Assembly (NCBI RefSeq): GCF_029626265.1
Contig: NZ_JARUBN010000001.1
Span: 6,699,001 to 6,763,000, forward strand
Direction of reading: 5' to 3'
Source of the DNA: Micromonospora sp. WMMD1102
GTDB lineage: Bacteria; Actinomycetota; Actinomycetes; Mycobacteriales; Micromonosporaceae
Length of the DNA: 64,000 bases
Part shown: positions 24,803 through 33,808 of the stretch, piece by piece
Numbering within the stretch: the first letter of the stretch is position 1
Layout: every line of letters begins with the position of its first letter
The notes under the pieces: model-generated
Told to the model about the DNA's origin: nothing
The model's input: the letters and a program-made list of their open reading frames with translations, nothing else
Databases searched by the model: none
Made by a program: the position numbers and the translations under genes

Positions 24803-25779
24803 TCAGGAGACGCGGGTCAGCGTGTGCTCGGGTTCGGCGTGACGACCGTCCGCCCAATCGGTGGCGACCGTCCTCAAGATCCAGTACAGGTAGGTGCCCA
24901 CGTCGGTGTAGATGGCTCGACCCGGGCCGGTACTGGCTTGGCGGCTGGCGATCCCGACCACGAACCAGCGTCCGCCGATGCGTTGCAGGGCGGGGCCACC
25001 GGAGTCACCGAACCACGCGCCGGTGCCGGCCGGGCTGTCGAGACACAGCTCGCCGACGGTGATCGCCCCCGCCGCGCACTCGCTGGACGTGCGGAGTTCG
25101 ACGTTCAGTTCCTGAAGGTGCTTCGGCGTGGCCGTCCCGTCGACCTCGGTGAGTCCCCAGCCGACGAGCTTCACCGGGTCGTGCCGGTTGGCGCGGGGCA
25201 GGATCGGGAAGCCGTTGACGGGCACGTTTCGGTCCAGGCGCAGGAGGGCAATGTCGCCGTCCATGCCGACGCCGGGGGTCATGCCCCAGTCCCAGAACTT
25301 GGGCGTGGCGATCGCTTCGACGTACGCGACGACACCGCCGGTGGACTGGTCGGCCGAGCCGATACGCAAGTGGAACAGGTTCGGATCCTTGATCGTCTTC
25401 GTGTTGCGCTCGGTGACGCAGTGCGCGGCGGTGGCGACCACGTCGCGCCGGGGGCCGATGTTGACGACGTAGGCGCCGCAGGTGTGCCAATTCGGGTCGT
25501 CTCGGGCGATGTTGTGGAACTGGAGACTCGCGGTGGCCGGGTACGGGTTCGGCAACGGTACGGGTTGACCGCCCACGATCATCGGACTGATGGGTTCGCG
25601 GGGCGGGCCGCCGGGGGTGGTCCCTCCACCCGGAGCGGGTGGGAAGGGACGGTACGCGACCGTCGGCCCGTCGGCCCGTCGGCGGTCGGCTTGCCGGTCT
25701 CGGCGGCTGCTGGTGCGGCAGCGCCGAGGAGGCCGATGAGCATCGCCGCAGCGACGACGCTCCGAATCATGCGGTACAA
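24803..25779 (-). pseudogene. Secreted trypsin-like serine protease, frameshifted after the signal peptide
   Basis: The mature S1 domain is complete: N-terminus IVGGQPVPLP, catalytic His in VVATAAHCVT, Asp in GDIALLRLDR and Ser in WFGDSGGPALQ. But the signal peptide (MYRMIRSVVAAAMLIGLLGA, ending APAAAE) and propeptide lie in a different frame (ATG 25779) that stops at 25579 in CGATGATC. The protease frame begins at the ATG inside that same ATGA, one residue before IVGG. As translated separately, the protease would lack export, so this is best read as a single gene with a -1/+1 frameshift in the propeptide, near a run of five C residues. Sequencing error is possible. A translational restart through ATGA would give an unexported, already activated-type N-terminus. 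Confidence 0.75.
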
Positions 25780-26074
25780 AGGGGACCTTCCTGGGGTGAA
25801 TCAGCGGGTTGGAGGTGCTCGGTAAGGAGCGGCCCGCCCTGGGACCCCGCTGGTTTGTCCCGGGGCAGAGGGCTTCGGTGGGAGCGGGCTATTCGGTTTG
25901 GTCGGAATCACCGCTGGCGGCACTGGCGTCTGCCACCGGTGTGTTATGCAGCCCGCTCGCTCTGCGGTAGTGCGTGGCGGTGCGGCGACGGGCAACCCGG
26001 ATCTGGCGGCCTGTCGGCGACCGGTCGGCGGTACCGGGCGGGATGAGGCACCGCCGAATCTGGTCATGGGGACA

Positions 26075-26881
26075 TCAGCGCCGCTGTAGTGGCGAGGCCC
26101 GCGGTCGGACGGAGGGGTGGCGAGGGCCGCAGCCGAGTAGCAGGTGCGCGGCGGCGGTTGCCCGGTGAGGTAGCTGACCGACCTGGAGCCACTCTTGCCC
26201 TCGACAGATGTAGCCGAGGCCGGCGAGGCCGTTCGCGATATGGGGCATAACCTCCAGACCCCACAGCAGGACGGTGTGTTGGTCGTCCTCGACGACCGCC
26301 TTCAGGGCGTTCGCGGCCCGGTACGTCAGCAGTGCGGGATGGTCGCGCAGCGAGTTGGTCCGCCCCTGCCGGGCCGCCAGCCGGGCCATGGTCGCTTCAC
26401 GCCAGCGGTGCTGGGCTGGGCGTCGACGGCTGCCGTCCGGCCAGTCCAGGCGTTCTAGTTCCCGGCGGACGTGCTCGTCAGCCCAGCGCAGTCCGGTGAG
26501 GTTCACCAGCTCTGAGACAGTGACCGTGTGCGGACACCAATCCGCCTCGGGACGTAACCCTTCCCGCGCGTCGACCCAGCCCAGAACCCCGGCCCGCGCG
26601 ATGCTGAGCACCTGCCACTGACTGATCTGCTCAGCCAGCTCCGTGTCGTCCGGGCGGAGCGCCGCCTTCTTCTCCGACGGAGGCACGAACAGCCCCTCGA
26701 AGTGGACCCGCGACCGGCCGTCCCTGCCGCGACGCGCGATCGTGCGCAGGCTCAGGTAGTAGACCATCTCGCCTTGGGGGTAGACGCCAACCACAGTCAC
26801 CCATCGATCCTTCGCCGGGTTCTGGTAGTACCAGACCGTTGATTCCAAACTGCGGCGTGGTCGTATGCGCAAAGCGTCCAC
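26075..26881 (-). CDS. Hypothetical protein
   Basis: 268 residues from GTG 26881, not recognised. It has VWYYQNPAKDRWVTVVGVYP and a beta-rich first third, then a helical part with LRWADEHVRRELERLDWPDG and WREATMARLAARQGR. It has no signal peptide, membrane segment or metal motif. The last 40 residues are Arg/Pro-rich and may reflect the shift of a stop codon. The 295-base gap to the protease promoter (25780-26074) shows no further convincing gene. Confidence 0.5.
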   Translation of the reverse strand: MDALRIRPRRSLESTVWYYQNPAKDRWVTVVGVYPQGEMVYYLSLRTIARRGRDGRSRVHFEGLFVPPSEKKAALRPDDTELAEQISQWQVLSIARAGVLGWVDAREGLRPEADWCPHTVTVSELVNLTGLRWADEHVRRELERLDWPDGSRRRPAQHRWREATMARLAARQGRTNSLRDHPALLTYRAANALKAVVEDDQHTVLLWGLEVMPHIANGLAGLGYICRGQEWLQVGQLPHRATAAAHLLLGCGPRHPSVRPRASPLQRR

Positions 26882-27676
26882 CCGGCCGTGCTCCTCGCTC
26901 TGTCGAATAGGGTGTTCACGGAAACCGGCAACGGGGTGTTATGCGGCGGTGTGCGAGGCCCACGCGAGCATCGATCTCCACCTCCCGGGGACCCTGGTTA
27001 TTGGCATCTCCTGGGCCCTCCCGAATGCACAGTTGAAAGCCGGACGGCGAGGTCCCATCCGGCGGCAAGGCGAGAAATGCACCAATCGACATGCCAGTCC
27101 ACAACCGATCTTGGGGAATCGCCGTCTGCTCGCTGCCGTCCACCACCAAACCCGACATCGAATAGGAGTGGAAGATCACCAGAAAGGGGCGTCCCTCGGT
27201 ACCCCGGAGGTGCATCATGGGGCGCCCGGGAGGTACGCCCATAGGTACGTAAAAGTTTTGTCGTCACCCGAGTCTCTTGCTGCCACTCGGCGGCCGGGTC
27301 AGATCTGGCTGCCGACCTGCTCGATAGCCGTCCGCGTGAAGTCCAGCGCGCCGGTCCGTCGCCGGCAGCGAGCCCGGTCGCGATCGGGGCGAGCATCCCC
27401 TTCAACGCGCTGATAGCCCTCAACGTCTCGCCGGCCTGATCGGCGCTCATGAGAGCGCCGCGCCCGCGAGGGCGCACCGACCTTCCCGTCGGCTACGCGC
27501 CTTGTGATCAGGCGCCCACGCTGGCATTCTGGCCCTGGCATTCCGGCAAACCGGACCACGGAGGATGGGGCCGTTCATCAGGACGAACACAGAGTTTCGG
27601 CAGACCAGGTGTGTGGCGGCCGGGAGTTTGTAGGCCGTCCGCATGGACGACCAGATAGTCGATGGGCGGTGACGGG
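26882..27676. other. Region without a clear intact gene
   Basis: About 800 bases. Two minus-strand candidates exist. One (27242-26916) contains MSGLVVDGSEQTAIPQDRLW, with ordinary composition but no known domain. The other starts at ATG 27450 (MSADQAGETLRAISALKGML) and seems to need a frameshift to reach ALDFTRTAIEQVGSQI at 27299, so it may be a broken small helical protein. The right part presumably holds the promoter of the XRE-TPR gene. Confidence 0.4.
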
Positions 27677-29104
27677 ATGGCACCGAAGTCGGATGAGTCG
27701 GAGGGCCCCAACACCCTGCTCAGTGACGCCCGTCGCCGACTTCGGTCCCCAAGTGGTTCAGGTCGGCAGATGTCCCGGCAGGAGGTCGCCGAGGCGGTCA
27801 ACGCCTATCTCTGGGACACCTACGGCACAAGAACCAGCCTGAATGCCAATCACGTCGGGAAGCTTGAACGGGGGAAACACCGCTGGCCCAAACCCGCGAC
27901 CCGGGAGGCGTTCCGTGCGGTGTTGAAGGCTTCTCGCGATGCTGACCTAGGCTTCTACACCACCCGTGGCCAACGTCACACTGACGACGATCTACGCCGG
28001 ATGCCACCAGGCCAGGCGCTCGGCGCTGGCAATGATCACAGCGACGAGTCGCTGACCGGCGTGGAGATCACGGACACTGGCGACATGAACCGCCGCGAGT
28101 TGCTACGCCTGCTGAGCCTGACAGGTGCGCTCCTGGCCGCACCTGTCCCTGGCAGCCAGCTCGATTGGGCACGCATCGAATCCTCCAGGGACGGGACTAA
28201 GCCCCTAGACCCAGCCACGCTCGACGAGTATGAAGCTCTGAACGCCCGTCTGTGGGCAGCGTTCGGCGCAGCCGAGTCCAAGATGGCAGTATCACCGCTG
28301 GTCAACGGTCAGCTCAGTACGCTCACGGCCAACCTACGCCGCTCCCACACGACACTTGTACATCGCCGTCTCTGCGGGATCACCGCCGACCTGCTCCAGC
28401 TCGCTGGCGAGATCGCCTTCGACGCGAACGCATACAGCGAGGCCGCACACTGCTACACCCTGGCCGCAACCGCCGCCCGAGAGGCTGCTGCCTACGACCT
28501 CTGGGCGTGTGCCATGATCCGCCACGCCTTCATCAGCGTCTACGAGCGTGACTTCCGTCATGCCACACCAATGCTTGAAGTTGCCGTTGGCCTGGCCTAC
28601 AACGGAGACAGCGCGCTGTCGACCCGCCATTGGGCACATACTGTGCGAGCACAGACCCTCGCAGGCCTCGGAGACCTCGGCGGATGCCGGCGGGCACTCG
28701 ACCAAGCCGAAGAGGTTAACCGGCTGCCCGGACGAATCCACAACGGCGGATGGTTGCGCTTCGACGGCTCCCGGCTCGCCGAGGAGCGCGGAGCCTGCTA
28801 TGTCGAGTTAGGGCGCCCAGATCTGGCCGAACCGGTCCTGGCCGGTGCGCTGTCACAAAAGCTCTCCATGCGACGGCGCGGAACTGTCCTGGCAGATCTC
28901 GCCATGGTCGGAGTTCAGCGCAGCGACGTGCACCAGATCGTGCTCTACGGAAGCGCCGTCCTTGATACTGCCCGTCAAAGCGGTTCGGGTGTGGTCGGCG
29001 CCAAACTTCACCGGTTGCAACACCACCTGCAGCCGTTTCTTGCTGACAGTCATGTGCAGCACCTGAATAACCAGATCAATGCCCTGACGGGGGCAGCGGA
29101 TTGA
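27677..29104 (+). CDS. XRE-family regulator with TPR sensor domain (copy 1)
   Basis: 475 residues. The N-terminal HTH has MSRQEVAEAVNAYLWDTYG and NANHVGKLERGKHRWPKP. A hydrophobic stretch RRELLRLLSLTGALLAAPVP follows, then about 300 residues of TPR-like helical repeats (YSEAAHCYTLAATAAREAAA, GDLGGCRRALDQAEEVNRL). I chose ATG 27677 over 27662 because MAPKSDESEGPNTLL then aligns with the start of the paralogue (MAPRRRRELPRNDLL) at 31589 and has GGTGA upstream. Such proteins usually act as pathway-specific or developmental regulators in actinobacteria. Followed after 22 bases by the small duplicated-motif gene. Confidence 0.75.
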   Translation: MAPKSDESEGPNTLLSDARRRLRSPSGSGRQMSRQEVAEAVNAYLWDTYGTRTSLNANHVGKLERGKHRWPKPATREAFRAVLKASRDADLGFYTTRGQRHTDDDLRRMPPGQALGAGNDHSDESLTGVEITDTGDMNRRELLRLLSLTGALLAAPVPGSQLDWARIESSRDGTKPLDPATLDEYEALNARLWAAFGAAESKMAVSPLVNGQLSTLTANLRRSHTTLVHRRLCGITADLLQLAGEIAFDANAYSEAAHCYTLAATAAREAAAYDLWACAMIRHAFISVYERDFRHATPMLEVAVGLAYNGDSALSTRHWAHTVRAQTLAGLGDLGGCRRALDQAEEVNRLPGRIHNGGWLRFDGSRLAEERGACYVELGRPDLAEPVLAGALSQKLSMRRRGTVLADLAMVGVQRSDVHQIVLYGSAVLDTARQSGSGVVGAKLHRLQHHLQPFLADSHVQHLNNQINALTGAAD

Positions 29105-29126
29105 AACGACCAGAGGGAGGACCAGC

Positions 29127-29501
29127 GTGCAGGTCGAAGAACCGGGACGAGTGTTCCGCGAGGCGTGGATCGCTGGAGTCCGTAGGCACTATCCCGGCGA
29201 GCCGAAGTCGGGCTATGTCACGCGCTGGGAAGATACGCCCGAATGGGAGCGGGTAAGCGCTGCCGCCGTGTACCAGCAGGTCCGCCAGTTCATCGAGGCG
29301 GCCGAGGGTGCAACCGCAAGGTTGACCAGGGAACAGAAGGGCCGTTTCGTCGCCCTGTGCTGGACTGCGCAGATCTTTAGGCACTTTCCGAACCCCAAGC
29401 CTTCGTATGTGGCCGACTGGCCGGACATGCCGGAGTGGCAACGAGAGACGGACGCGGACATCTTCGAGCACATCGAGCAGACATCCGCCTCGGTCCGCTG
29501 A
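29127..29501 (+). CDS. Small protein made of a tandem ~50-residue repeat
   Basis: 124 residues from GTG 29127 with GGGAGG 6 bases upstream. Two halves are related: REAWIAGVRRHYPGEPKSGY plus VTRWEDTPEWERVSAAAVYQ in the first, LCWTAQIFRHFPNPKPSY plus VADWPDMPEWQRETDADIFE in the second. Conserved positions are W, H(Y/F)P, SYV, W-D-x-PEW-R and the following helix, suggesting an ancient domain duplication. It is acidic and aromatic-rich, with no signal peptide. It is probably co-transcribed with the XRE-TPR gene. The family is unknown to me. Confidence 0.65.
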   Translation: MQVEEPGRVFREAWIAGVRRHYPGEPKSGYVTRWEDTPEWERVSAAAVYQQVRQFIEAAEGATARLTREQKGRFVALCWTAQIFRHFPNPKPSYVADWPDMPEWQRETDADIFEHIEQTSASVR

Positions 29502-29615
29502 GAGCGACGAGCCCCACAATACCGAGCAGCGTTCAGCGATGCTGAAACTGATGCCCAAACGCGACGAGATCAACCCGCATGTCCTATCGCCTTGCTCCAG
29601 GCACAGTAGCTCGGT

Positions 29616-29652
29616 GTCGGCGCGTGGTGGCGGACGTCCGACTGGCGCCGAC
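29616..29652. terminator. Hairpin between convergent genes
   Basis: 8-bp perfect arms GTCGGCGC/GCGCCGAC around a 21-base loop that can itself pair partly, between the repeat protein and the convergent acetyltransferase. Confidence 0.4.
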
Positions 29653-29760
29653 GTGAGGCCAGATGACCTTAACAAAACAACTTGTGTGCGGCGAAGGAGT
29701 AGCGAGGTCGGCCCTCCCACCCAGACAATAAGACGATTCGGTATGCGGCGGCGCCCCGTC

Positions 29761-30243
29761 TTACCCGGCGAGTCGTGCGATAGCCTCGGCGTCCAATCGG
29801 TAGAAGATTTTGCCTCTGTTCATCGGCGCAGGCAGTCGATCGTAGAACTTCTGCGCGGCACTGTTGTCACGGTCCGTTGTCCACTCCATCCGGCTGCACT
29901 TGTGCTGGACGCAAATGTCGGCGAGATGTCGCATGAGCAGAGTGCCGATGCCGGCGCGTTGGCAGATTTGGCGAACGTACAGTTCTTTGAGGTAAAGGGA
30001 TCGAGTGATACCAACCGCAGGCCACAAGAAGGTGTAAGTAGCGAGGCCAATAGCCTCGTTGTCATGCTTTGCCAGTAGGACGAACGCAGCCGGTGCGTCG
30101 CCGAATAGCAGCTCCTCGATTTGTGCTGCCCGTACATCGGGTGATTCGAATTGAGTCTCACCGTAGAAGCGGTCCATCTCTTCGAGGAGATCGGCGATGG
30201 CAGGGGCGTCTTGCCTGGTGGCGGGGGTCACGTGCGGGGCCAC
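29761..30243 (-). CDS. GNAT-family N-acetyltransferase
   Basis: 160 residues. The acetyl-CoA loop is QRAGIGTLLMRHLAD (motif A R/QxxGxG/A), preceded by the beta-strand LYLKELYVR and followed by WTTDRDNSAAQKFYDRL (motif B with the usual Asn and Phe-Tyr). The length is normal for the family. The start GTG shares bases with the TAG of the upstream XRE-TPR gene (TAGTG), so it is coupled to it. The acceptor is unknown. Confidence 0.85.
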   Translation of the reverse strand: MAPHVTPATRQDAPAIADLLEEMDRFYGETQFESPDVRAAQIEELLFGDAPAAFVLLAKHDNEAIGLATYTFLWPAVGITRSLYLKELYVRQICQRAGIGTLLMRHLADICVQHKCSRMEWTTDRDNSAAQKFYDRLPAPMNRGKIFYRLDAEAIARLAG

Positions 30244-31589
30244 TATGGATCTGCCTCTCCCTTGAGGGTGTTCGACCCAAGCAGGGTACGGAACTCAGCC
30301 ACGGCCGGCAGGGTCCGGTGCGGACGGGGTAGGAGCTGGATGATCTGCAACCCTCTGGTGGCGATCATGCCGGTCCGTTGCTGTTCGGTCAGGGCGGTCA
30401 TCGCCTCGGTGGCGACGGCGATGGCTTCCCGGCTGTCGCCCTTGCGGGCGAGGCAGGCCGCCTGATCGAGGTGGATCAGGGCGCGGTCGAGGTAGTCGGC
30501 AGCAGGGCAGAGGGTCAACGCGGTCCGCTGAGCGTGCCAGGCGGCGGCGGTGTCGCCCAGGTGGGTATAGGCGTTGCCTTCGTGGAAGCGGAGTTGGGCT
30601 TCGTTGTAGCCGAACGCGGACGCAACGGCGGATTGGGCGTCGAGCTTTCCGAGGGTGGCCTCGGCAAAGTCGAGGGCGGCACGCGTTTCGCGGACCTGGC
30701 CGAAGACAGCGTGGGCACGTGCCTGGAGTGCGGCGGCAAGGGCAGCACCGACGCAGTGGCGGTTGCCGGCGAGTTGCCTCGCGTGCGCAGCCACGGTGAC
30801 GGCTTCGCGTAGGTCGCCGCTGTAGTAGTGCACGTACGCCTCCTGCGCACGTACCCAGGAACGGAGACTGCGGTCGCCCGCCTCATCGGCCGCGATCCGG
30901 GCTGTCCGCGCCCAGGTACGCGCCCGCCCTCGTTGATCCAGCTTGATCAAGGTGAGGAAGATCAGTCCTGCCATCCGTGCCGTGACGTGGGTAAGCCGCA
31001 GGTGCGACGAGGCGGGATGGCGACCATTGAGCTGCGCGGTCAGGTCGACCATGTCAGCTTGCAGCTCGTCTAGGAGCAGGGCTGCGGGGCGGGTGCGGGA
31101 CCTTCTGCCGTGCTCGGTGACGGCCTCTTCCCAATCATCGAGGCTGGCGGGGCTCATGGTGGACGTGCATACCGCGTTGTCCACGGCCCGCCTGAGTGAG
31201 TCGAGAGATGTGATGGCTGTCGCGTCGGGTCCACAAGCCGTCAAGGGGGCGAGATCAGTGAATGTCTGGCCTGAGGCCGGCTGGTCCGTCTCGCTGACCC
31301 GCTGCCGCGCGATGTAGAAGCCAAGTTCCTGATCGCTGTCAGCGTTGAGGATCACGCGGAACGCTTCACGACGGAGGGCGCCCGGCCAGCGATGTTTGCC
31401 TTGCTCCATTTTGCCGATCTGCTTAGCGTCGATGACGCTCCTCGTACGGCCAGCGAGGTAGGCGTTGATGGCGTCAGCGAGTTCTCGTCGCGACATCGGC
31501 AGTCCTGACCCGGTCGGCGATAGCAGACGAAGGCGAGCGGCGCGCAGCAGGTCGTTGCGCGGCAACTCGCGGCGACGGCGGGGCGCCAT
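30243..31589 (-). CDS. XRE-family regulator with TPR sensor domain (copy 2)
   Basis: 448 residues from ATG 31589 (GAGGGG upstream); a longer frame exists to 31652 without support. The HTH is MSRRELADAINAYLAGRTRS and DAKQIGKMEQGKHRWPGA, closely like copy 1 at 27677, followed by REAFRVILNADSDQELGFYI, also shared. The rest is TPR-like (YNEAQLRFHEGNAYTHLGDT, LDQAACLARKGDSREAIAVA). The two paralogues point at each other with a GNAT and the tandem-repeat protein between them. This copy controls or co-expresses the GNAT by overlap. Confidence 0.75.
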   Translation of the reverse strand: MAPRRRRELPRNDLLRAARLRLLSPTGSGLPMSRRELADAINAYLAGRTRSVIDAKQIGKMEQGKHRWPGALRREAFRVILNADSDQELGFYIARQRVSETDQPASGQTFTDLAPLTACGPDATAITSLDSLRRAVDNAVCTSTMSPASLDDWEEAVTEHGRRSRTRPAALLLDELQADMVDLTAQLNGRHPASSHLRLTHVTARMAGLIFLTLIKLDQRGRARTWARTARIAADEAGDRSLRSWVRAQEAYVHYYSGDLREAVTVAAHARQLAGNRHCVGAALAAALQARAHAVFGQVRETRAALDFAEATLGKLDAQSAVASAFGYNEAQLRFHEGNAYTHLGDTAAAWHAQRTALTLCPAADYLDRALIHLDQAACLARKGDSREAIAVATEAMTALTEQQRTGMIATRGLQIIQLLPRPHRTLPAVAEFRTLLGSNTLKGEADP

Positions 31590-31752
31590 CCGATTCCCCT
31601 CTACGGCGGTGCGGGATTGGCGGGCGGGTGATCGGTGCCCGCAGGCCAGCATGGCAGCGTGAACCAGCGTTTACAAGCGGTGACACTTGCGGTAGCCGGG
31701 GCGGTGCGGCGCGCCCGGGGACCGGGCGCGCCGAAGAGCCAGCAGCCCAGGG

Positions 31753-31959
31753 CTACGCGTCGAACTCGCCGTCGCGGACCCCGCCGGTGAACGCCACCCA
31801 CTCGTCCGGCGAGAACTCCAGCACCGGTCCGGTCCGGTCCTTCGAGTCCCGCATGCCCACGGTGCCGTTGGGTGCGAAGGCGACCTCGACGCAGTTGTCC
31901 CCGCCGCCGGAGCGGCTGGACTTGCGCCAGTTGGTGAACTTCTCGGCGTGCATGGTCAT
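31753..31959 (-). CDS. DUF397 protein
   Basis: 68 residues with the family signature FTNWRKSSRSGGGDNCVEVA, RDSKDRTGPVLEFSPDEW and AFTGGVRDGEFD. DUF397 proteins are small partners of XRE/DUF5753 regulators (as in the BldB/WhiJ-type systems of Streptomyces). The ATG overlaps the regulator stop by 4 bases (ATGA). It is thought to antagonise or modulate the partner. Confidence 0.92.
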   Translation of the reverse strand: MTMHAEKFTNWRKSSRSGGGDNCVEVAFAPNGTVGMRDSKDRTGPVLEFSPDEWVAFTGGVRDGEFDA

Positions 31960-32831
31960 CTCCTGGTGTAGTCGGGCAGCTCCTCCGCCACGCTGGCGAG
32001 GAAGTCGAGGCTGTCGGCGGGGCTGAGCGCCGCGGCTCGCAACCGTTCGTACAAGGCGGCGTAGTTGGCGACCTCGTCCGGGTCGGTGAGGACGAGGTCA
32101 CTGGTGATGGTGTCGACCGCGACGACCACCGGATCGTTCGGGTCCGGGTAGCGGTAGCTGAAGAATGCGGACCGGGGTACCGCGTTGCCAGCAATCCGCG
32201 CGTCCAGCCGTAACACCCGGATGGTGATCCTCTTCTTCTCGTGACCGACGTTGATCAGGTGGTCGAGCTGCGCCCGGACGATCTCCGGCGGCGCCGCGTA
32301 CCGACGGATAGCGAGTTCATCGATAATCACTTCATACGTGGGTCCGCCGGGCCGGTCAAGGACCCGTTGCCGGGCAGCTCGCGCCTCCAACGCTCGCTCA
32401 ACTGTAAATCTGCGGGGATAGGCCGCACGATCGGCTACCGCCCGAACCTGGGTGTACGCCGGGATCTGCAACAAGCCTGGCAGTAGCGTGATGTGGTACT
32501 CGGCGATGTGCTCCGCGCCCGCTTCCAGGTCCGCGTAGAGCGCCTGCCGTGGCCCCATCTCGACGCGGAACTTTTCCCACCAACCGTTTTCCTGGGATTC
32601 GCGAGCGATGGTCATGATCTGTTCCCACCGCTGCTCGTCCACCCGGAAGTGGTCGAGGACCCGCATGATCTCGTCCTGATCCGGTCGGACTCTCGCGTTC
32701 TCGATACGGCTTAGCTTCTGCTTGGCGATCTTCGCCTCTTTGCAGAGTCGCTCGGCAGAGTAGTCGTGCTCCTCCCTTAGCTGGATGAGTTCGGCGGCGA
32801 GTCGGCGACGACGCACGTAGGGACTGATCAC
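31956..32831 (-). CDS. XRE regulator with DUF5753 domain
   Basis: 291 residues from GTG 32831 (GGAGG 6 bases upstream); the frame is open to 33158 but that part has no features. HTH is RRRLAAELIQLREEHDYSAE, then AKQKLSRIENARVRP. The DUF5753 domain follows: ARESQENGWWEKF, ADLEAGAEHIAEYHITLLPG, LLQIPAYTQVRA. It forms the classic actinobacterial pair with the overlapping DUF397 gene; it usually responds to an unknown ligand and controls development or secondary metabolism. Confidence 0.92.
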   Translation of the reverse strand: MISPYVRRRRLAAELIQLREEHDYSAERLCKEAKIAKQKLSRIENARVRPDQDEIMRVLDHFRVDEQRWEQIMTIARESQENGWWEKFRVEMGPRQALYADLEAGAEHIAEYHITLLPGLLQIPAYTQVRAVADRAAYPRRFTVERALEARAARQRVLDRPGGPTYEVIIDELAIRRYAAPPEIVRAQLDHLINVGHEKKRITIRVLRLDARIAGNAVPRSAFFSYRYPDPNDPVVVAVDTITSDLVLTDPDEVANYAALYERLRAAALSPADSLDFLASVAEELPDYTRR

Positions 32832-33246
32832 CGGCACCTCCGGAACGAGACGCGAGAAGCCCGTGGTCCGTCCTGGGTGGACCTCGGCGGCGAGATCGTA
32901 ACCCCTGGTTTCGCCAACCAGCGCTGGTCCCGATCTTGCCTCCCACACAAAAGCCCAGGTCAGACGATTGGCGACCGGTAAGTCTCCCCATAACTTTCCC
33001 CCTAGACCGGTGTTCCCAGGGGTACCCACGAACCGTGATCGTGGAAGCACCGCAAGCGATGTGTCTATGGCTTGGGGTGGGGTCAGCGGCGACAGGTTCG
33101 CGGCGGATACCCGGCATTCCGAGGTGCGGAGGAGGCGAGATGGACGCCATAGGCGCAACGCTGAACGCCCTCACGCTACCGGGGTCTGCGGCCGTGCCCG
33201 AACGGCGCGGCGGGACCCGGGCAGCGGCCGGAGAGGGGTGGACGCG
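32832..33246. other. Divergent intergenic region
   Basis: About 415 bases between the XRE-DUF397 pair (minus) and the Cys-rich protein (plus). It should hold both promoters; I see no strong repeats. The open frames here are Arg-rich extensions of the flanking genes. Confidence 0.5.
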
Positions 33247-33714
33247 ATGAGCGTTCTCGTGTCGGGTCTGAACGGCTCGCGCATGGTGAACCTTGCTGCC
33301 GACGTCTATCGAACGCATCCAGCGACGCCACAGGGCTGTGGGTGTGGCCGACCAGGATGCCGGTCCCGGCTGCACGCCATGAAGATCCTCGCCGCGATGG
33401 TGGGGGGCACGAATGTGCCGGGCAACCTCTATCCGCTGTGGGGCTTGCTGGTCTGCAACGGCTGTGACCTGCCGCTGTGCCCGCTCGAATCCGCCGACGG
33501 ACGGCGCTGCTACCGGTCGCCGTGCGGATGCCGAATGAACCTGGTCGACGCGGGTACCGCTGAGCGGCTGACCTACGAGGCACTCGAACGGCGCGGCCTC
33601 ACTCCTGCTGAAGGTGTTCCCGGATCGGCGTGGGGTGCGCTCTTCGCACAAACGTTGGCCTCCGTCGGAATTGGCGCTCTGCCAGAGGACTTGGTGTTCA
33701 TCTGGCGCGTCTGA
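33247..33714 (+). CDS. Cys-rich protein with zinc-ribbon-like pattern
   Basis: 155 residues from ATG 33247 (GAGGGG upstream). Two Cys clusters stand out: GCGCGRPGCRSRLHAMKIL and LLVCNGCDLPLCPLESADGR with CYRSPCGCRMN. The second resembles the zinc beta-ribbon of large serine recombinases (GLLxCxxC...YRCxxCG), followed by an acidic helix (AGTAERLTYEALERRG) as in those proteins. The catalytic recombinase domain is absent, so it is either a stand-alone zinc protein or a relic of a recombinase C-terminus. No firm function. Confidence 0.55.
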   Translation: MSVLVSGLNGSRMVNLAADVYRTHPATPQGCGCGRPGCRSRLHAMKILAAMVGGTNVPGNLYPLWGLLVCNGCDLPLCPLESADGRRCYRSPCGCRMNLVDAGTAERLTYEALERRGLTPAEGVPGSAWGALFAQTLASVGIGALPEDLVFIWRV

Positions 33715-33808
33715 GTCTCCTGCCCGCTGTCGCTGCCGGGGAAGGCGTGGCGGCGGGCAGGACAAACGTCGTGTGTTCGCTTGACCGCTGTGTGAAAGGG
33801 CGTGGGTT

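Noticed and set aside
32398..33765. 455-codon minus-strand frame
   Set aside because: Overlaps XRE/DUF5753 and Cys-rich genes; no domain, Arg/His-rich.
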